A stretch of 57,491 bases of DNA, taken from the NCBI GenBank assembly GCA_903900705.1, contig CAIUOG010000142.1, forward strand, positions 1-57,491, read 5' to 3'. The translations under genes and the position numbers were made by a program. Positions 1 to 8,263 of the stretch are shown one piece after another; the stretch's first letter is position 1; each line of letters starts with the position of its first letter. The DNA is from an uncultured Acidobacteriia bacterium. GTDB taxonomy: Bacteria; Acidobacteriota; Terriglobia; Bryobacterales; Bryobacteraceae. Under the pieces are notes generated by a model. It was given only the letters and a program-made list of their open reading frames with translations. It searched no databases and was not told the DNA's origin.

Positions 1-10
1 CCGGATTACC

Positions 11-685
11 TTAGGATTGTCCACGGTGCGAAGGCCGGTTCCAAAGTCCCACGCCCCCCACCATCAAACACCCAATCACCCCCGGCCCCCAAAGCCGGAA
101 TTCAAACGCCATCACCGCAAAAAACGCCACCACCGCCCAACCCACCCACGCCATCCGCCGCTCCCCCTTCGGCAACACCACCAGAATCACCAGGGACGCC
201 ACCACCCACCCCACAAAGTTCAGCGTCGGAATCCCGTAATACGGACCCCCGTCAAACCACTTCCAGTACCGCAGCGGCCCCGCCGCCAGCGGATCAATTA
301 CCAGATCAATCGCCGCCATCAGCAGCGCGCCCGCCATCGCCGACCCCGTCAGTCCCCGCACCAGATCAATCAGAATCAGCCACGCGAACGCAATCGCCGG
401 CGGCACCCCAAACACCACGGGAGCCAGCGTATTCGTGTACGCATAGCGCCCGAACGGCAAACCCGTATGCACGCCCACCAGTTCAAACGCCACGCCGATC
501 GCGCCCGCCAGCACCAGCGACTTCCACTCCGCCCGATGCTCGTAAATCGTCAGCGCCCCCGCCACCACCAGAAACAGCGGCGCGGCCCACGGCATCTGCG
601 GGGAAACGCCCCCCGAAATCACCCCGCCAATCCACATGAAGCCAAACAGCGCCCACAGAACCTTACGCAACTCCAAACGCCTCAT
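11..685 (-). CDS. cruF: CruF-type carotenoid 1,2-hydratase (DUF422 family)
   Basis: Integral membrane protein of 224 aa with about seven hydrophobic segments. Residues 68-83 carry the family hallmark (E, GVHTG, PFGRYAY), followed by GVPPAIAFAW at 93-102, DLVIDP near 127-132 and a GGPYYGIPTLNFVGW stretch near 146-160. CruF enzymes add water across the terminal double bond of acyclic carotenoids, giving 1-hydroxy ends. I chose the ATG at 683-685 because it overlaps the stop of the upstream desaturase as ATGA; the frame stays open for 50 more codons, but that part is only the shadow of the desaturase gene. It is the last gene of the carotenoid operon inside the window. Family assignment is from sequence; the exact substrate is inferred. 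Confidence 0.85.
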   Translation of the reverse strand: MRRLELRKVLWALFGFMWIGGVISGGVSPQMPWAAPLFLVVAGALTIYEHRAEWKSLVLAGAIGVAFELVGVHTGLPFGRYAYTNTLAPVVFGVPPAIAFAWLILIDLVRGLTGSAMAGALLMAAIDLVIDPLAAGPLRYWKWFDGGPYYGIPTLNFVGWVVASLVILVVLPKGERRMAWVGWAVVAFFAVMAFEFRLWGPGVIGCLMVGGVGLWNRPSHRGQS

Positions 686-2130
686 GCAAATCGCTGCCCA
701 ATAAGCCGCGCCGTAATCGCCGCCGACATCAGCACCGTAGGCGTACCCCCGCCCGGGTGCGTACTTCCCCCCACGTGATACAGCCCCCGCACTGCCGGAT
801 TCACATTCGGCGGCCGCAGAAACGCATTCTTCCACCCATGCGAATCCACGCCATAAATCGCCCCGCCCGGCATCAGATAGCGCTCAGACAACCGCGTCGG
901 CGTCCAGAAATCGCTCACCGCAATATCCGCCTCGAACTCAGGGAAGCCCGCCAGCCGCAGCCGCCGGAACACGCGTGCCCGCGCCTCCGCGATCCGCGCC
1001 TCATCCCAAACCTCTTCCGTCGCCGGCGTGTTCGCCATGATGAACAGCGTATCGAAAGGGTCCGGCGCATTCACATAAACCGTGGGGTCGTCCGGAAACC
1101 GGCGTTCGTTGAAAATCTGCGAGAATTCCTTCTTGTAATCCTCCGAAAAACAGACGGTGTGCCGGTGAATGCCCGTCAGCGGCTTCCGCAGCCCGTAAAG
1201 CTGCACAAAGCCGGACATCGACCGCCCCTGCATCGCGCTCTTCCCCGTCGCCTTCACCCCGCCCGTCGCCACACCCAGCAACCCGGCCGTCGCCCCGTAG
1301 TCGCCGTTCATAATCACCACATCCGCCGCCACCTTCTCGCCGCTCGCCAACTCCACGCCCCGCGCCACGCCGCCGGATTTCTCAATCCGCACCACCCGCG
1401 CGTTGGCCGCCAGTTCCACGCCACGCTGCCGCGCCAGCCCCAGCAGTTCCTCCACAATGCGATACAATCCGCCCGTCACCGCATACCCGCCAAACGCGAA
1501 TTCGATATACGGAATCACCGCCAGCGTCGCCGGGGACAGCCACGGCGACGAACCCACATACGTCGGATACCGCCCATACAACTGCCGCAAATGCGGGCTT
1601 TTGAAAAGCTTTTCGATCGTTTTCTGATAATTGCCCCACGCCAGGCGCAGCGGCATATTCTTCATCGCGCGCCATTCGCCCGGGCCCGGCGCCTCATACG
1701 GCGACCGGTCAAAGAATGTGGCCTTCGAAATCGCAAACAACTTCGCGCCCAGTTCCAGGAAGCGGTAAAACCCGTCCTGATCTCCCGGCGCCACCCGCTC
1801 CATCGTCGCCAGCCAGTCCGGCAGCGAAGACGTGTACTCGAACCGCGTCCCGTCATGGAACCGATACTCCGCAATCGGAGCCAGCGGCTTCATCTCCAGG
1901 TGATCTTCCAGGCGCGCTCCCGCCGCCGCGAAAGTCTCCCGGAAAACCCACGGCATCGTGATCAGCGAAGGCCCCGTGTCGAACGTAAAACCGTCCTTCT
2001 GCCACCGGTTCATCTTCCCGCCGAACGTGGGTCCCGCCTCGAATACGGTGGTCTGCCACCCGGCGCACTGCAATCGGAGCGCGACGGCGATCCCACCCAG
2101 GCCGCCGCCGATAATCACGGCCTTCTTCAC
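682..2130 (-). CDS. CrtI-family carotenoid desaturase, possibly CrtD-like
   Basis: 482 aa FAD-dependent amine-oxidase-fold enzyme. The N terminus has the dinucleotide-binding GGGLGG motif (residues 8-13) followed by an FEAGP acid end of the fold and the FTFDTGPSL stretch typical of phytoene desaturases. The C terminus has the GGSTHPGGGTPTVLMS carotenoid-desaturase signature. It is the second CrtI paralogue in the operon (the other is at 3648-5105). Its start overlaps the GGPP synthase stop, and its stop overlaps the cruF start, both as ATGA. Coupling to cruF suggests a late step such as 3,4-desaturation of a 1-hydroxycarotenoid (CrtD role), but that is inference; it could instead share phytoene desaturation. 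Confidence 0.85.
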   Translation of the reverse strand: MKKAVIIGGGLGGIAVALRLQCAGWQTTVFEAGPTFGGKMNRWQKDGFTFDTGPSLITMPWVFRETFAAAGARLEDHLEMKPLAPIAEYRFHDGTRFEYTSSLPDWLATMERVAPGDQDGFYRFLELGAKLFAISKATFFDRSPYEAPGPGEWRAMKNMPLRLAWGNYQKTIEKLFKSPHLRQLYGRYPTYVGSSPWLSPATLAVIPYIEFAFGGYAVTGGLYRIVEELLGLARQRGVELAANARVVRIEKSGGVARGVELASGEKVAADVVIMNGDYGATAGLLGVATGGVKATGKSAMQGRSMSGFVQLYGLRKPLTGIHRHTVCFSEDYKKEFSQIFNERRFPDDPTVYVNAPDPFDTLFIMANTPATEEVWDEARIAEARARVFRRLRLAGFPEFEADIAVSDFWTPTRLSERYLMPGGAIYGVDSHGWKNAFLRPPNVNPAVRGLYHVGGSTHPGGGTPTVLMSAAITARLIGQRFA

Positions 2131-2948
2131 GCCGATACCAGTCGCTTCTCAGTCTGCCGCTGCTCGCTCAGCCGCGCGAATACCATCCCGACCGCCGCCA
2201 GCAACGGCTCGGCATTGGCGCCAAACTCGCTCCGCAGCAGCGCCGCGCAATCTTCCACGTCCGCCAGTACCGCTTCTTTCGATACCGTCCAGGCGGTTCG
2301 CTTGTGCCGCTCGTCCTGCGCCGCCGTCTTGCCGCTTTCCGTGCAGGAATCCATCAGATCGTCCAGCATCTGGTAAGCCCGGCCCAGCCGTTCCCCTGTG
2401 CGCGCCAGCAACTCCACCCAGGCTTCCGGAGCGCCCCCCGCCTCCGCGCCCGCCATCAGCGTCAGCCGCATCAGCGCGGAAGTCTTCCGGTCCCGGCTCT
2501 CCAGATCCGCCCCCGAAACATCCACCGCCTGGCCGCCGATCATGCCATTCACGCCAATGCACGCCGCCGCTTCCCGCACCAGTTTCGGACTGCTGGCAAA
2601 CAGCGCATACGCCTGATTCATCAGCGCCAGCGCCGCCAGCAGCGCGGTCGATTCCCCGAACAACAGGTGCACCGCCGGCCGGTTCCGCCGCAGATCCGCG
2701 TCGTCCATGCACGGCAGATCGTCAAAGATCAGCGAACTCGAATGCAGCAGTTCCACCGCGCACGCGGCGTCCATCGCCGCTTCGGGATTCACCCCCGCCG
2801 CTTGTGCCGCCAGCAGCGTAAACAAGGGGCGCATGCGCTTGCCCCCCGGATACACGGCGCAGCGAATCGCTTCATTGAGGGCCTCACTCCCTCGCAGCGT
2901 GCTGACCGGAAGTGCCGCGCCCAGAGCGGCTTCAATCAGACTGTGCAT
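2127..2948 (-). CDS. crtE: Geranylgeranyl/farnesyl diphosphate synthase (polyprenyl synthetase)
   Basis: 273 aa trans-prenyltransferase. GGKRMRP at residues 35-41 binds the isopentenyl diphosphate. The first aspartate-rich motif (D76 D77 ... D82 D83 x D85, with the four-residue insert of bacterial type II enzymes) and the second motif LDDLMD bind magnesium and the allylic diphosphate. The enzyme condenses IPP with allylic diphosphates to make the C20 (or C15) precursor for the CrtB reaction. It overlaps the upstream hydrolase gene by about 13 bases and the next desaturase by four. Placement in a C40-type operon favours GGPP synthase; chain length cannot be fixed from sequence alone. Confidence 0.88.
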   Translation of the reverse strand: MHSLIEAALGAALPVSTLRGSEALNEAIRCAVYPGGKRMRPLFTLLAAQAAGVNPEAAMDAACAVELLHSSSLIFDDLPCMDDADLRRNRPAVHLLFGESTALLAALALMNQAYALFASSPKLVREAAACIGVNGMIGGQAVDVSGADLESRDRKTSALMRLTLMAGAEAGGAPEAWVELLARTGERLGRAYQMLDDLMDSCTESGKTAAQDERHKRTAWTVSKEAVLADVEDCAALLRSEFGANAEPLLAAVGMVFARLSEQRQTEKRLVSA

Positions 2949-3667
2949 GGCGTCTCCTGAGGAACAAGAAGAATATCGCGCAACTGGCTGGTGGCCTCCA
3001 GAATGGGCAGATGTCCCGCGCCCCGAAGCTCGTGAATCGTCGCCTCCGGGAAGACCTCCTTCCAGATCGCGGCGGATTTGCGGATAGCCCTGAACGTTTT
3101 CGCTCCAAACACGATGTCGATCTTTGCTCCGATTCCCCGGAAATCCTCCGGCCGCCCCATTCCAGCCAGCAGTTGTAATTGCCGGAATGTTGCTTCATGA
3201 TTCACCCGGCGGAACCCCGCCGTCAGGTCCGTCGTCCTCGCCCGGTGCCGCGCCGTCACGCTGTTCGCAAACCACCGGCCCACCGGGTTGGCGAACGCCG
3301 TGTAGTAAGCCAGGCGTCCCACCACCGGCGTCACAAACACCCCGAAATAAAGCGGAATGTAAGCAAATGCGTCAATCATCACCAGTCGTTCCACTGTGAG
3401 TTCCCGTGCAAGCCGCAGGCCAAACGCCGCGCCGCTGCAGTTGCCCACAATCCGCAGCGGACCCGGAATCCGCGCCGCGAATTCGGCCAGTTCCGCTGTT
3501 TGCTGAGCTATGGTATCGCACGCGGGCAGGTCCGGGCACCACAGAGAAACACCAGGTGGCAGCAGCTTCGCCAGCGGCTCAAACGTCGCGTGCCCGCCAT
3601 TCCAGCCATGCAGGCAAAGGAACGAATAGTCGCCGTCGCCGTAACGCTCAAACCGCACGGGCCGCAA
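2936..3667 (-). CDS. Alpha/beta-hydrolase fold protein with Cys at the nucleophile elbow
   Basis: 243 aa single-domain alpha/beta hydrolase. The N-terminal strand ends in LHGWNGG (oxyanion region, about 19-25). The nucleophile elbow is G75-N-C77-S-G79, so the usual GxSxG serine position is a cysteine (codon TGC at 3437-3439). The C-terminal GAGHLP supplies the catalytic histidine; a clear aspartate at the usual position before it is not evident. It sits inside the carotenoid operon between crtI and the GGPP synthase and overlaps both, so a role in carotenoid tailoring, acyl transfer or precursor handling is plausible but unproven. The start shown is TTG; a GTG at 3656-3658 is an equally good choice. 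Confidence 0.75.
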   Translation of the reverse strand: MRPVRFERYGDGDYSFLCLHGWNGGHATFEPLAKLLPPGVSLWCPDLPACDTIAQQTAELAEFAARIPGPLRIVGNCSGAAFGLRLARELTVERLVMIDAFAYIPLYFGVFVTPVVGRLAYYTAFANPVGRWFANSVTARHRARTTDLTAGFRRVNHEATFRQLQLLAGMGRPEDFRGIGAKIDIVFGAKTFRAIRKSAAIWKEVFPEATIHELRGAGHLPILEATSQLRDILLVPQETPCTV

Positions 3668-5105
3668 TCCTTTCCGCCGTCATCTTTCCGCCCAGCACCA
3701 CCATCGGCATGCCCGTCCCCGGCGTGGTACCCGCTCCCACATAATAGAGTCCCCGAATCTCACGCGAATAGTTCCGGTCCCGGAACGGACCCACCTGAAA
3801 CAGCGTGTGCGCCGCTCCGAACGCCGACCCGTCGTGCAGCCCGAACCGCCTTCCCCACTCCGCCGGCGTCCACGCATGCTCCACCGCAATCCGCGCTTCC
3901 TCCAGCCCGATCCGTTCCAGCACCCGCCGCCGGATCCCCGCCACATCCAACTCCGGCACTTCACTCACCAGCGGCGTCGGCACCAGCGCAAACACCGTCG
4001 AATCCCCCTCCGGCGCAAGGTCCGGATCGGTTTCCGACGCCACCGCCGTATAAAACGGCAGCCCCTCCGGTACCCGCTTATTCCGGCAAAGATCGTCGAA
4101 CGCGCCCTTGTAATCGTCCGGCAGAAAGATCGTGTGGTGGCCGATATTCTCCACCTTGCCCCGCACGCCCCAGTAAAACGTCAGCACCCCCGGCGTCATC
4201 TTCGGCGAATTGGCTTTGCCCGGACCCTTCCCCAGCAGTTCCCGGTCCGTCGTCGGCACATCCACATTCGAAACCACCAGTTCGAACCCGTGCACCTCTC
4301 CCGACTCCATCTCAATCCCCGTCACCCGCCCGCCGTCGCTCGAAATCCGCTTCACCCGCGCATTCGTCTCAATCGCCACGCCCAGCTCGCGCGCCAGCCG
4401 TTCCATCCCCGCCACCAGCCCGTAGATCCCGCCCTTCGGCAACCACAGCCCGTACGCCAGTTCCCCATACGGCAGAATCGAAAACACGCCCGGCAGCTCG
4501 AACGGCGACCCGCCCAGATACATCCCGTAAGACCCAAACGCCTCCCGGATGTAGCGCGACCCGAAAAACCGCTTCAGCTCCCCGTCCAGCGACCGCCAGA
4601 TTCCCGTCTGCCACATCTCCCGCGCGCTCAGCCGCAGAATCCACTGCAGCGGGTTGTCCTCGTTCCGCGTCACCAGCTTGTCGAACGAAAGCCGGTACTT
4701 CGCCGCCGCGTCGCGGAAGAAAGACGTCAGGCCCGGCGACGACCCCGGATCGATCCGCTCACACTCCGCCAGCAGCGTCTTCATGTCGCTCGAAAGCTGG
4801 AAGTGCTGACCGTCAGACCACCGGAACTCCACCGAAGGGTCCACCTCCAGCAGTTGCACATAATCGCTGAACCGCCGGCCCGCCGCGTGAAACAGTTCTT
4901 CGAACACCCACGGATAGTTCAGCAGCGACGGGCCGGTGTCGAACGTGAAGCCCTGTTCCTCGATCCGGTTGGCCCGCCCGCCCACCAGTGCATTGGCTTC
5001 GAATATCGTCACCGCGTGTCCGGCCAGACGCAGGTGGATGGCCGCGCTCAGCCCGCCCAGTCCCGCGCCAATCACCGCCACCGCCGGCTTCACGCCCCCA
5101 CTCAT
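3648..5105 (-). CDS. crtI: Phytoene desaturase CrtI
   Basis: 485 aa FAD enzyme of the CrtI family. It has an N-terminal AVIGAGLGGLSAA nucleotide-binding motif, FEANALVGGRAN, the FTFDTGPSLLNYPWV stretch, and a C-terminal YYVGAGTTPGTGMPMVVLGG signature. CrtI performs successive desaturations of phytoene toward lycopene-type polyenes at the membrane. The ATG at 5103-5105 was selected because it overlaps the crtB stop in an ATGA; an in-frame extension of 50 codons upstream reads only the antisense-like frame of crtB and lacks homology. Adjacent to crtB, it is the better candidate of the two paralogues for the primary desaturase. Confidence 0.88.
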   Translation of the reverse strand: MSGGVKPAVAVIGAGLGGLSAAIHLRLAGHAVTIFEANALVGGRANRIEEQGFTFDTGPSLLNYPWVFEELFHAAGRRFSDYVQLLEVDPSVEFRWSDGQHFQLSSDMKTLLAECERIDPGSSPGLTSFFRDAAAKYRLSFDKLVTRNEDNPLQWILRLSAREMWQTGIWRSLDGELKRFFGSRYIREAFGSYGMYLGGSPFELPGVFSILPYGELAYGLWLPKGGIYGLVAGMERLARELGVAIETNARVKRISSDGGRVTGIEMESGEVHGFELVVSNVDVPTTDRELLGKGPGKANSPKMTPGVLTFYWGVRGKVENIGHHTIFLPDDYKGAFDDLCRNKRVPEGLPFYTAVASETDPDLAPEGDSTVFALVPTPLVSEVPELDVAGIRRRVLERIGLEEARIAVEHAWTPAEWGRRFGLHDGSAFGAAHTLFQVGPFRDRNYSREIRGLYYVGAGTTPGTGMPMVVLGGKMTAERIAARAV

Positions 5106-6094
5106 AGAGCACCCAGATAGGCCAGCGGCAGCCGCCAGAATTTGCTCGGCGGCAGCGCCTGGAATTTTTCGATCGCCGGAACGCTCTCCCGGTGCCGCAG
5201 CCCCTCCGGGCTCGCCCCGATCCGCTGATTCAGCTTCCGGTACACATCGATGCATGCCTGAATCGCCACCCGGCAGTCCGGCGAAAACGCCTCCAGGTCA
5301 CACTCCGCCAGCCGGTAATGCGCCTCCGCAATGCCCGAAAGGCGTCGCAGTACATTGTTTATTCTCGGGGCCTGCGCCGGGTCCGTGCAGTCCAGATTGG
5401 ACAGGCACTCCACCTGCAACAGATCCTGCGGCAGATAGACCCGGCCCCGTCGCTGGTCTTCCGTCACGTCCCGCAGAAAATTGGTCAGCTGCAGCGCGAT
5501 CCCCAGATTCCGGCTGCCATCCAGCACCCGCTGCCAGTCCTGCGGCGTGCGGGGGCCGTAAACGTACGCCAGAAAATAGCCCACCACGATCGCGCTGCCA
5601 TAGATGTACCCGTCGATCAGGTCATCGATATCCCGATACAGCCGCGGATTCGCGTCCGCCGCCATCGCATCCAGAAACGCGTGATAGTGCTCGGGCGGAA
5701 TCCTGTTGCGCCGTACCACCTCGGCGAAACCCGCAATCCACACCGGCATGCCGCTCCCGGCGGACCGCCGCCAGTCCCGGTCCATCAGTGCCTTCCCGTA
5801 CGCTTCCCTCCACGAATCCAGTAAACTGGTTCGCGCCTCCCGCGTCAGGGGAAACGTGTCCACAATCTCATCCGGATAGCGCACCGCCGCGTAGATCACA
5901 TCCACCTGGGCGCGCTTTTCAGCCGGCAGGAATCGGGTCACTATGAAAAAACTGGTGCTGTACTTGCGCAGCACGGAACGGGCCGAACGGGTCATCACCC
6001 GCCACGCCGCCGCTTCCGAAGCGGCCGTGCGAATCCCCTCGCGCGTCACCGCGTCCAGTTCATGCCATTCCTGTTCAGTCCACTCGCGGCCCAA
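5102..6094 (-). CDS. crtB: Phytoene/squalene synthase family protein (phytoene synthase)
   Basis: 330 aa head-to-head prenyl synthase that joins two prenyl diphosphates to make phytoene. The first DxxxD motif is DEIVD at residues 75-79; the second lies in NFLRDVTEDQRRGRVYLP, the classic trans-isoprenyl synthase signature. First gene of the carotenoid operon. The start is TTG at 6092-6094, supported by a near-perfect Shine-Dalgarno AAGGAGGG six bases upstream; no ATG lies nearby in frame. The gene is divergent from the STAS gene, with only 78 bases between them. A squalene or dehydrosqualene synthase is the alternative, but the GGPP synthase and CrtI neighbours favour C40. Confidence 0.88.
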   Translation of the reverse strand: MGREWTEQEWHELDAVTREGIRTAASEAAAWRVMTRSARSVLRKYSTSFFIVTRFLPAEKRAQVDVIYAAVRYPDEIVDTFPLTREARTSLLDSWREAYGKALMDRDWRRSAGSGMPVWIAGFAEVVRRNRIPPEHYHAFLDAMAADANPRLYRDIDDLIDGYIYGSAIVVGYFLAYVYGPRTPQDWQRVLDGSRNLGIALQLTNFLRDVTEDQRRGRVYLPQDLLQVECLSNLDCTDPAQAPRINNVLRRLSGIAEAHYRLAECDLEAFSPDCRVAIQACIDVYRKLNQRIGASPEGLRHRESVPAIEKFQALPPSKFWRLPLAYLGAL

Positions 6095-6100
6095 TTTGTT

Positions 6101-6108
6101 CCCTCCTT
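6101..6108 (-). promoter_or_regulatory. Strong Shine-Dalgarno for crtB
   Basis: On the minus strand this reads AAGGAGGG, then six bases, then the TTG start of crtB. It decides the start of crtB and suggests strong initiation on the carotenoid operon despite the non-ATG start. Confidence 0.8.
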
Positions 6109-6172
6109 AACGATATGCCGTGCTTGAGTTAGTGACTCTTAAAAATTTAGACTGTAAAGGAGGCCCCACCGG

Positions 6173-6577
6173 ATGAACCTGGAAATCTCGAAGCGGGAAC
6201 GTGAGGGAATCGCCATCCTCGATATGAAAGGCCGCATCACCGCCGGCGGTGACGTCAGCACCTTCCGGACCGCCTTTGAAGAGGCTGCGGGCGGACCGGA
6301 ATCGAAAACCATCCTCAACCTCCAACTGGTCGACTACATTGATAGTACCGGCCTCGGCGCCATGGTCATGTGCGCCACCCGCGTGAAGAACCTGGGCGGT
6401 CGCGCCAAACTGGTCAATCTCAACCGGCGCAACATGGAACTCATCGTCCTCACCAAACTCGACACCATCTTTGAAGTCTTTGACGACGAGACCGAAGCCG
6501 TCAACAGCTTCTTCCCCGGCCGCGAAATCCGCAAATTCGACGTGCTTTCCTTCGTCCGCAAGCTGAAGGACGAATAG
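6173..6577 (+). CDS. STAS-domain anti-sigma factor antagonist-like protein
   Basis: 134 aa protein of the SpoIIAA/RsbV type. The core VDYIDSTGLG carries the conserved serine (S58) that partner-switching kinases phosphorylate. The C-terminal extension of about 25 residues beyond the usual STAS end (after FEVFDDETEAV) has no assigned role. Such proteins bind anti-sigma factors when unphosphorylated; no kinase, phosphatase or sigma factor gene lies nearby, so the partner is encoded elsewhere. The ATG is preceded by AAAGGAGG at 6156-6163. Followed immediately, one base after its stop, by the redoxin gene, which suggests co-transcription. Confidence 0.88.
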   Translation: MNLEISKREREGIAILDMKGRITAGGDVSTFRTAFEEAAGGPESKTILNLQLVDYIDSTGLGAMVMCATRVKNLGGRAKLVNLNRRNMELIVLTKLDTIFEVFDDETEAVNSFFPGREIRKFDVLSFVRKLKDE

Positions 6578-6578
6578 C

Positions 6579-7049
6579 TTGCTCCGCGAAGGGGATCTCG
6601 CCCCCTCCTTTGAACTGACCAACCTCTCCGGCGGCTCCTGGTCTCTCACCCGCGCCCTCGCCTCCGGTCCCGTTCTCCTCGTCTTCTTCAAAATCTCCTG
6701 CGAAACCTGCCAGTTCACCTTCCCGTTCCTGCAGCGCCTCGCCTCCTCCACTCCCGCCGACTCCATGGCAATCGTTGCCATCTCCCAGGATGACGCCATC
6801 GGCACCCGCCAGTTCCACGAGCGCTTCGGCATCTCCCTGCCCACCCTGCTCGACAAACCCTGGGCCTTCCCCGTCAGCTCCGCTTTCGACATCGCCCACG
6901 TCCCGTCGCTCTTTCTCGTCGAGCCCGATGGCCGCATTTCGCTCGCCGTCGAGGGCTTCAGCAAGGCCCACCTCGAACAGCTCGGGGCCCGTTTCCACGC
7001 TGTTCCCTTCGGCCTGCACGAACGAATTCCGGCCATGCGGCCAGGCTGA
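6579..7049 (+). CDS. Thioredoxin-fold redoxin (AhpC/TSA-type)
   Basis: 156 aa protein of the peroxiredoxin/TlpA-like redoxin class. LREGDLAPSFEL at the N terminus is the usual opening of the fold. The active-site pair is C41-E-T-C44 after LLVFFKIS, and a cis-proline region HVPSLFLVEPDG follows near residue 107. The CxxC rather than the single peroxidatic PxxxTxxC arrangement points to a thiol-disulfide reductase or a bacterioferritin-comigratory-like peroxidase variant. No signal peptide is visible, so it should be cytoplasmic. The start is TTG one base after the STAS stop. Substrate is unknown. Confidence 0.8.
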   Translation: MLREGDLAPSFELTNLSGGSWSLTRALASGPVLLVFFKISCETCQFTFPFLQRLASSTPADSMAIVAISQDDAIGTRQFHERFGISLPTLLDKPWAFPVSSAFDIAHVPSLFLVEPDGRISLAVEGFSKAHLEQLGARFHAVPFGLHERIPAMRPG

Positions 7050-7098
7050 AGCTCAAAAAACTGACTCCCGTGAGGAGTTCCGCTAACATAGTACAGAG

Positions 7099-7599
7099 AT
7101 GGCAAACATTGGCGAAGTTTTCGGTGCGGCCTCAGCGGTCGTAAAGGGCATGGGCGTCACGCTGAAGGAGATGATGTCTCCCACGGTGACGGAAAACTAC
7201 CCGGACGAACCGCCGAAGCTCCAGGAACGCTATCGCGGGGTGCACGTGCTCCAGCGCGACGAGCACGGCCTCGAAAAGTGCGTCGCCTGCTTCCTTTGCG
7301 CGGCCGCCTGCCCCTCGATGTGTATATATATTGAAGCCGCCGAAAACACCGAACAGGTCCGCATCAGCGGCGGCGAACGCTACGCCAAAACCTACAACAT
7401 CGATTACAACCGCTGCATCTTCTGCGGCTACTGCGTGGAAGCCTGTCCCACCGATGCCATTACGCACGGCCACGGCTTCGAAGTCGCCAGCTACAACACG
7501 TCGACCCTGATTTACCGCAAGGAAGACATGCTGGTCTCCATCGCGCCGGGCACCAAACCGCCCGTCATCGCCGAACCCGCTGAAGCTTCGGGCCACTGA
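7099..7599 (+). CDS. nuoI: NADH-quinone oxidoreductase subunit I (NuoI-like, 2[4Fe-4S])
   Basis: 166 aa ferredoxin-like subunit. Two cluster motifs are visible: C61xxC64xxC67xxxC71P and C106xxC109xxC112xxxC116P, which bind the N6a/N6b clusters that pass electrons toward the quinone site in complex I. The N-terminal amphipathic stretch ([22 protein letters not shown]) matches NuoI, which sits on the membrane arm junction. Unusually it is not in a nuo operon: neighbours are a redoxin and cysE. It may complete a complex I encoded elsewhere, or be a second copy. Confidence 0.87.
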   Translation: MANIGEVFGAASAVVKGMGVTLKEMMSPTVTENYPDEPPKLQERYRGVHVLQRDEHGLEKCVACFLCAAACPSMCIYIEAAENTEQVRISGGERYAKTYNIDYNRCIFCGYCVEACPTDAITHGHGFEVASYNTSTLIYRKEDMLVSIAPGTKPPVIAEPAEASGH

Positions 7600-7615
7600 G
7601 CCTCATCCCAATAGC

Positions 7616-8263
7616 GTGTTCGCTGCAATACGGGAACAAATCGACACCATCTTTCGCGAGGACCCCGCTGCTACCAGCATCCTCGAGATCATTCTCTGTT
7701 ATCCCGGCTTTCACGCCATCCTGTTCCACCGCCTCGCCCACCGCCTCTATAAGGCGGAGGTGCCCATTCTGCCGCGCTTTCTCTCCCAGATCTCGCGCTT
7801 CCTGACCGGCATTGAAATCCATCCCGGCGCAACCATCGGCCGGCGCTTTTTCATCGATCACGGCATGGGGGTCGTCATCGGCGAAACAGCCGAAATCGGG
7901 GACGACGTGCTCCTCTACCAGGGCGTCACCCTCGGCGGCACAGGCAATGAGCACGGCAAACGCCATCCCACGCTCGGCAACAATGTCGTCGTCGGCACCG
8001 GCGCCAAGGTCCTCGGCAGCATCAGAATTGGCAACAACGTAAAGATCGGCGCGGGTTCCGTCGTCGTGCGCCCCGTGCCGGATAACTCCACCGTGGTGGG
8101 CATCCCCGGCCGCGTCGTGCGTTCCCGCGCCAAGGAAGGCGTGCTCGATCACGGCATGCTGCCCGATCCCGAAGCCCAGGAAATGCTCGAACTCCAGCAG
8201 CGCGTGGACAAGCTGGAAGCCGCGCTCGAAGCCGCCCTCCGGCAACTCACCCCAAAAGACTAA
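7616..8263 (+). CDS. cysE: Serine O-acetyltransferase
   Basis: 215 aa enzyme making O-acetylserine from serine and acetyl-CoA, the first step of cysteine synthesis. The N-terminal helical part (about 1-60) precedes a left-handed beta-helix of hexapeptide repeats, with the active-site region [17 protein letters not shown] and [10 protein letters not shown], and [13 protein letters not shown], all characteristic of CysE. It is shorter than the E. coli enzyme, as in most non-enteric bacteria, and ends in a leucine-rich helix (about 185-210) likely coiled-coil. GTG start at 7616. The cysK partner is not in the window. Its stop overlaps the stop of the convergent zinc-ribbon gene. Confidence 0.9.
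   Translation: MFAAIREQIDTIFREDPAATSILEIILCYPGFHAILFHRLAHRLYKAEVPILPRFLSQISRFLTGIEIHPGATIGRRFFIDHGMGVVIGETAEIGDDVLLYQGVTLGGTGNEHGKRHPTLGNNVVVGTGAKVLGSIRIGNNVKIGAGSVVVRPVPDNSTVVGIPGRVVRSRAKEGVLDHGMLPDPEAQEMLELQQRVDKLEAALEAALRQLTPKD

Noticed and set aside
757-2376. Open frame of about 540 codons on the plus strand opposite the second carotenoid desaturase
   Set aside because: Arg/His/Pro-rich shadow product; the minus-strand gene has full family motifs.
6107-7105. Minus-strand open frame opposite the STAS and redoxin genes
   Set aside because: Both plus-strand genes have clear family motifs and ribosome sites or tight spacing; the antisense product has none.
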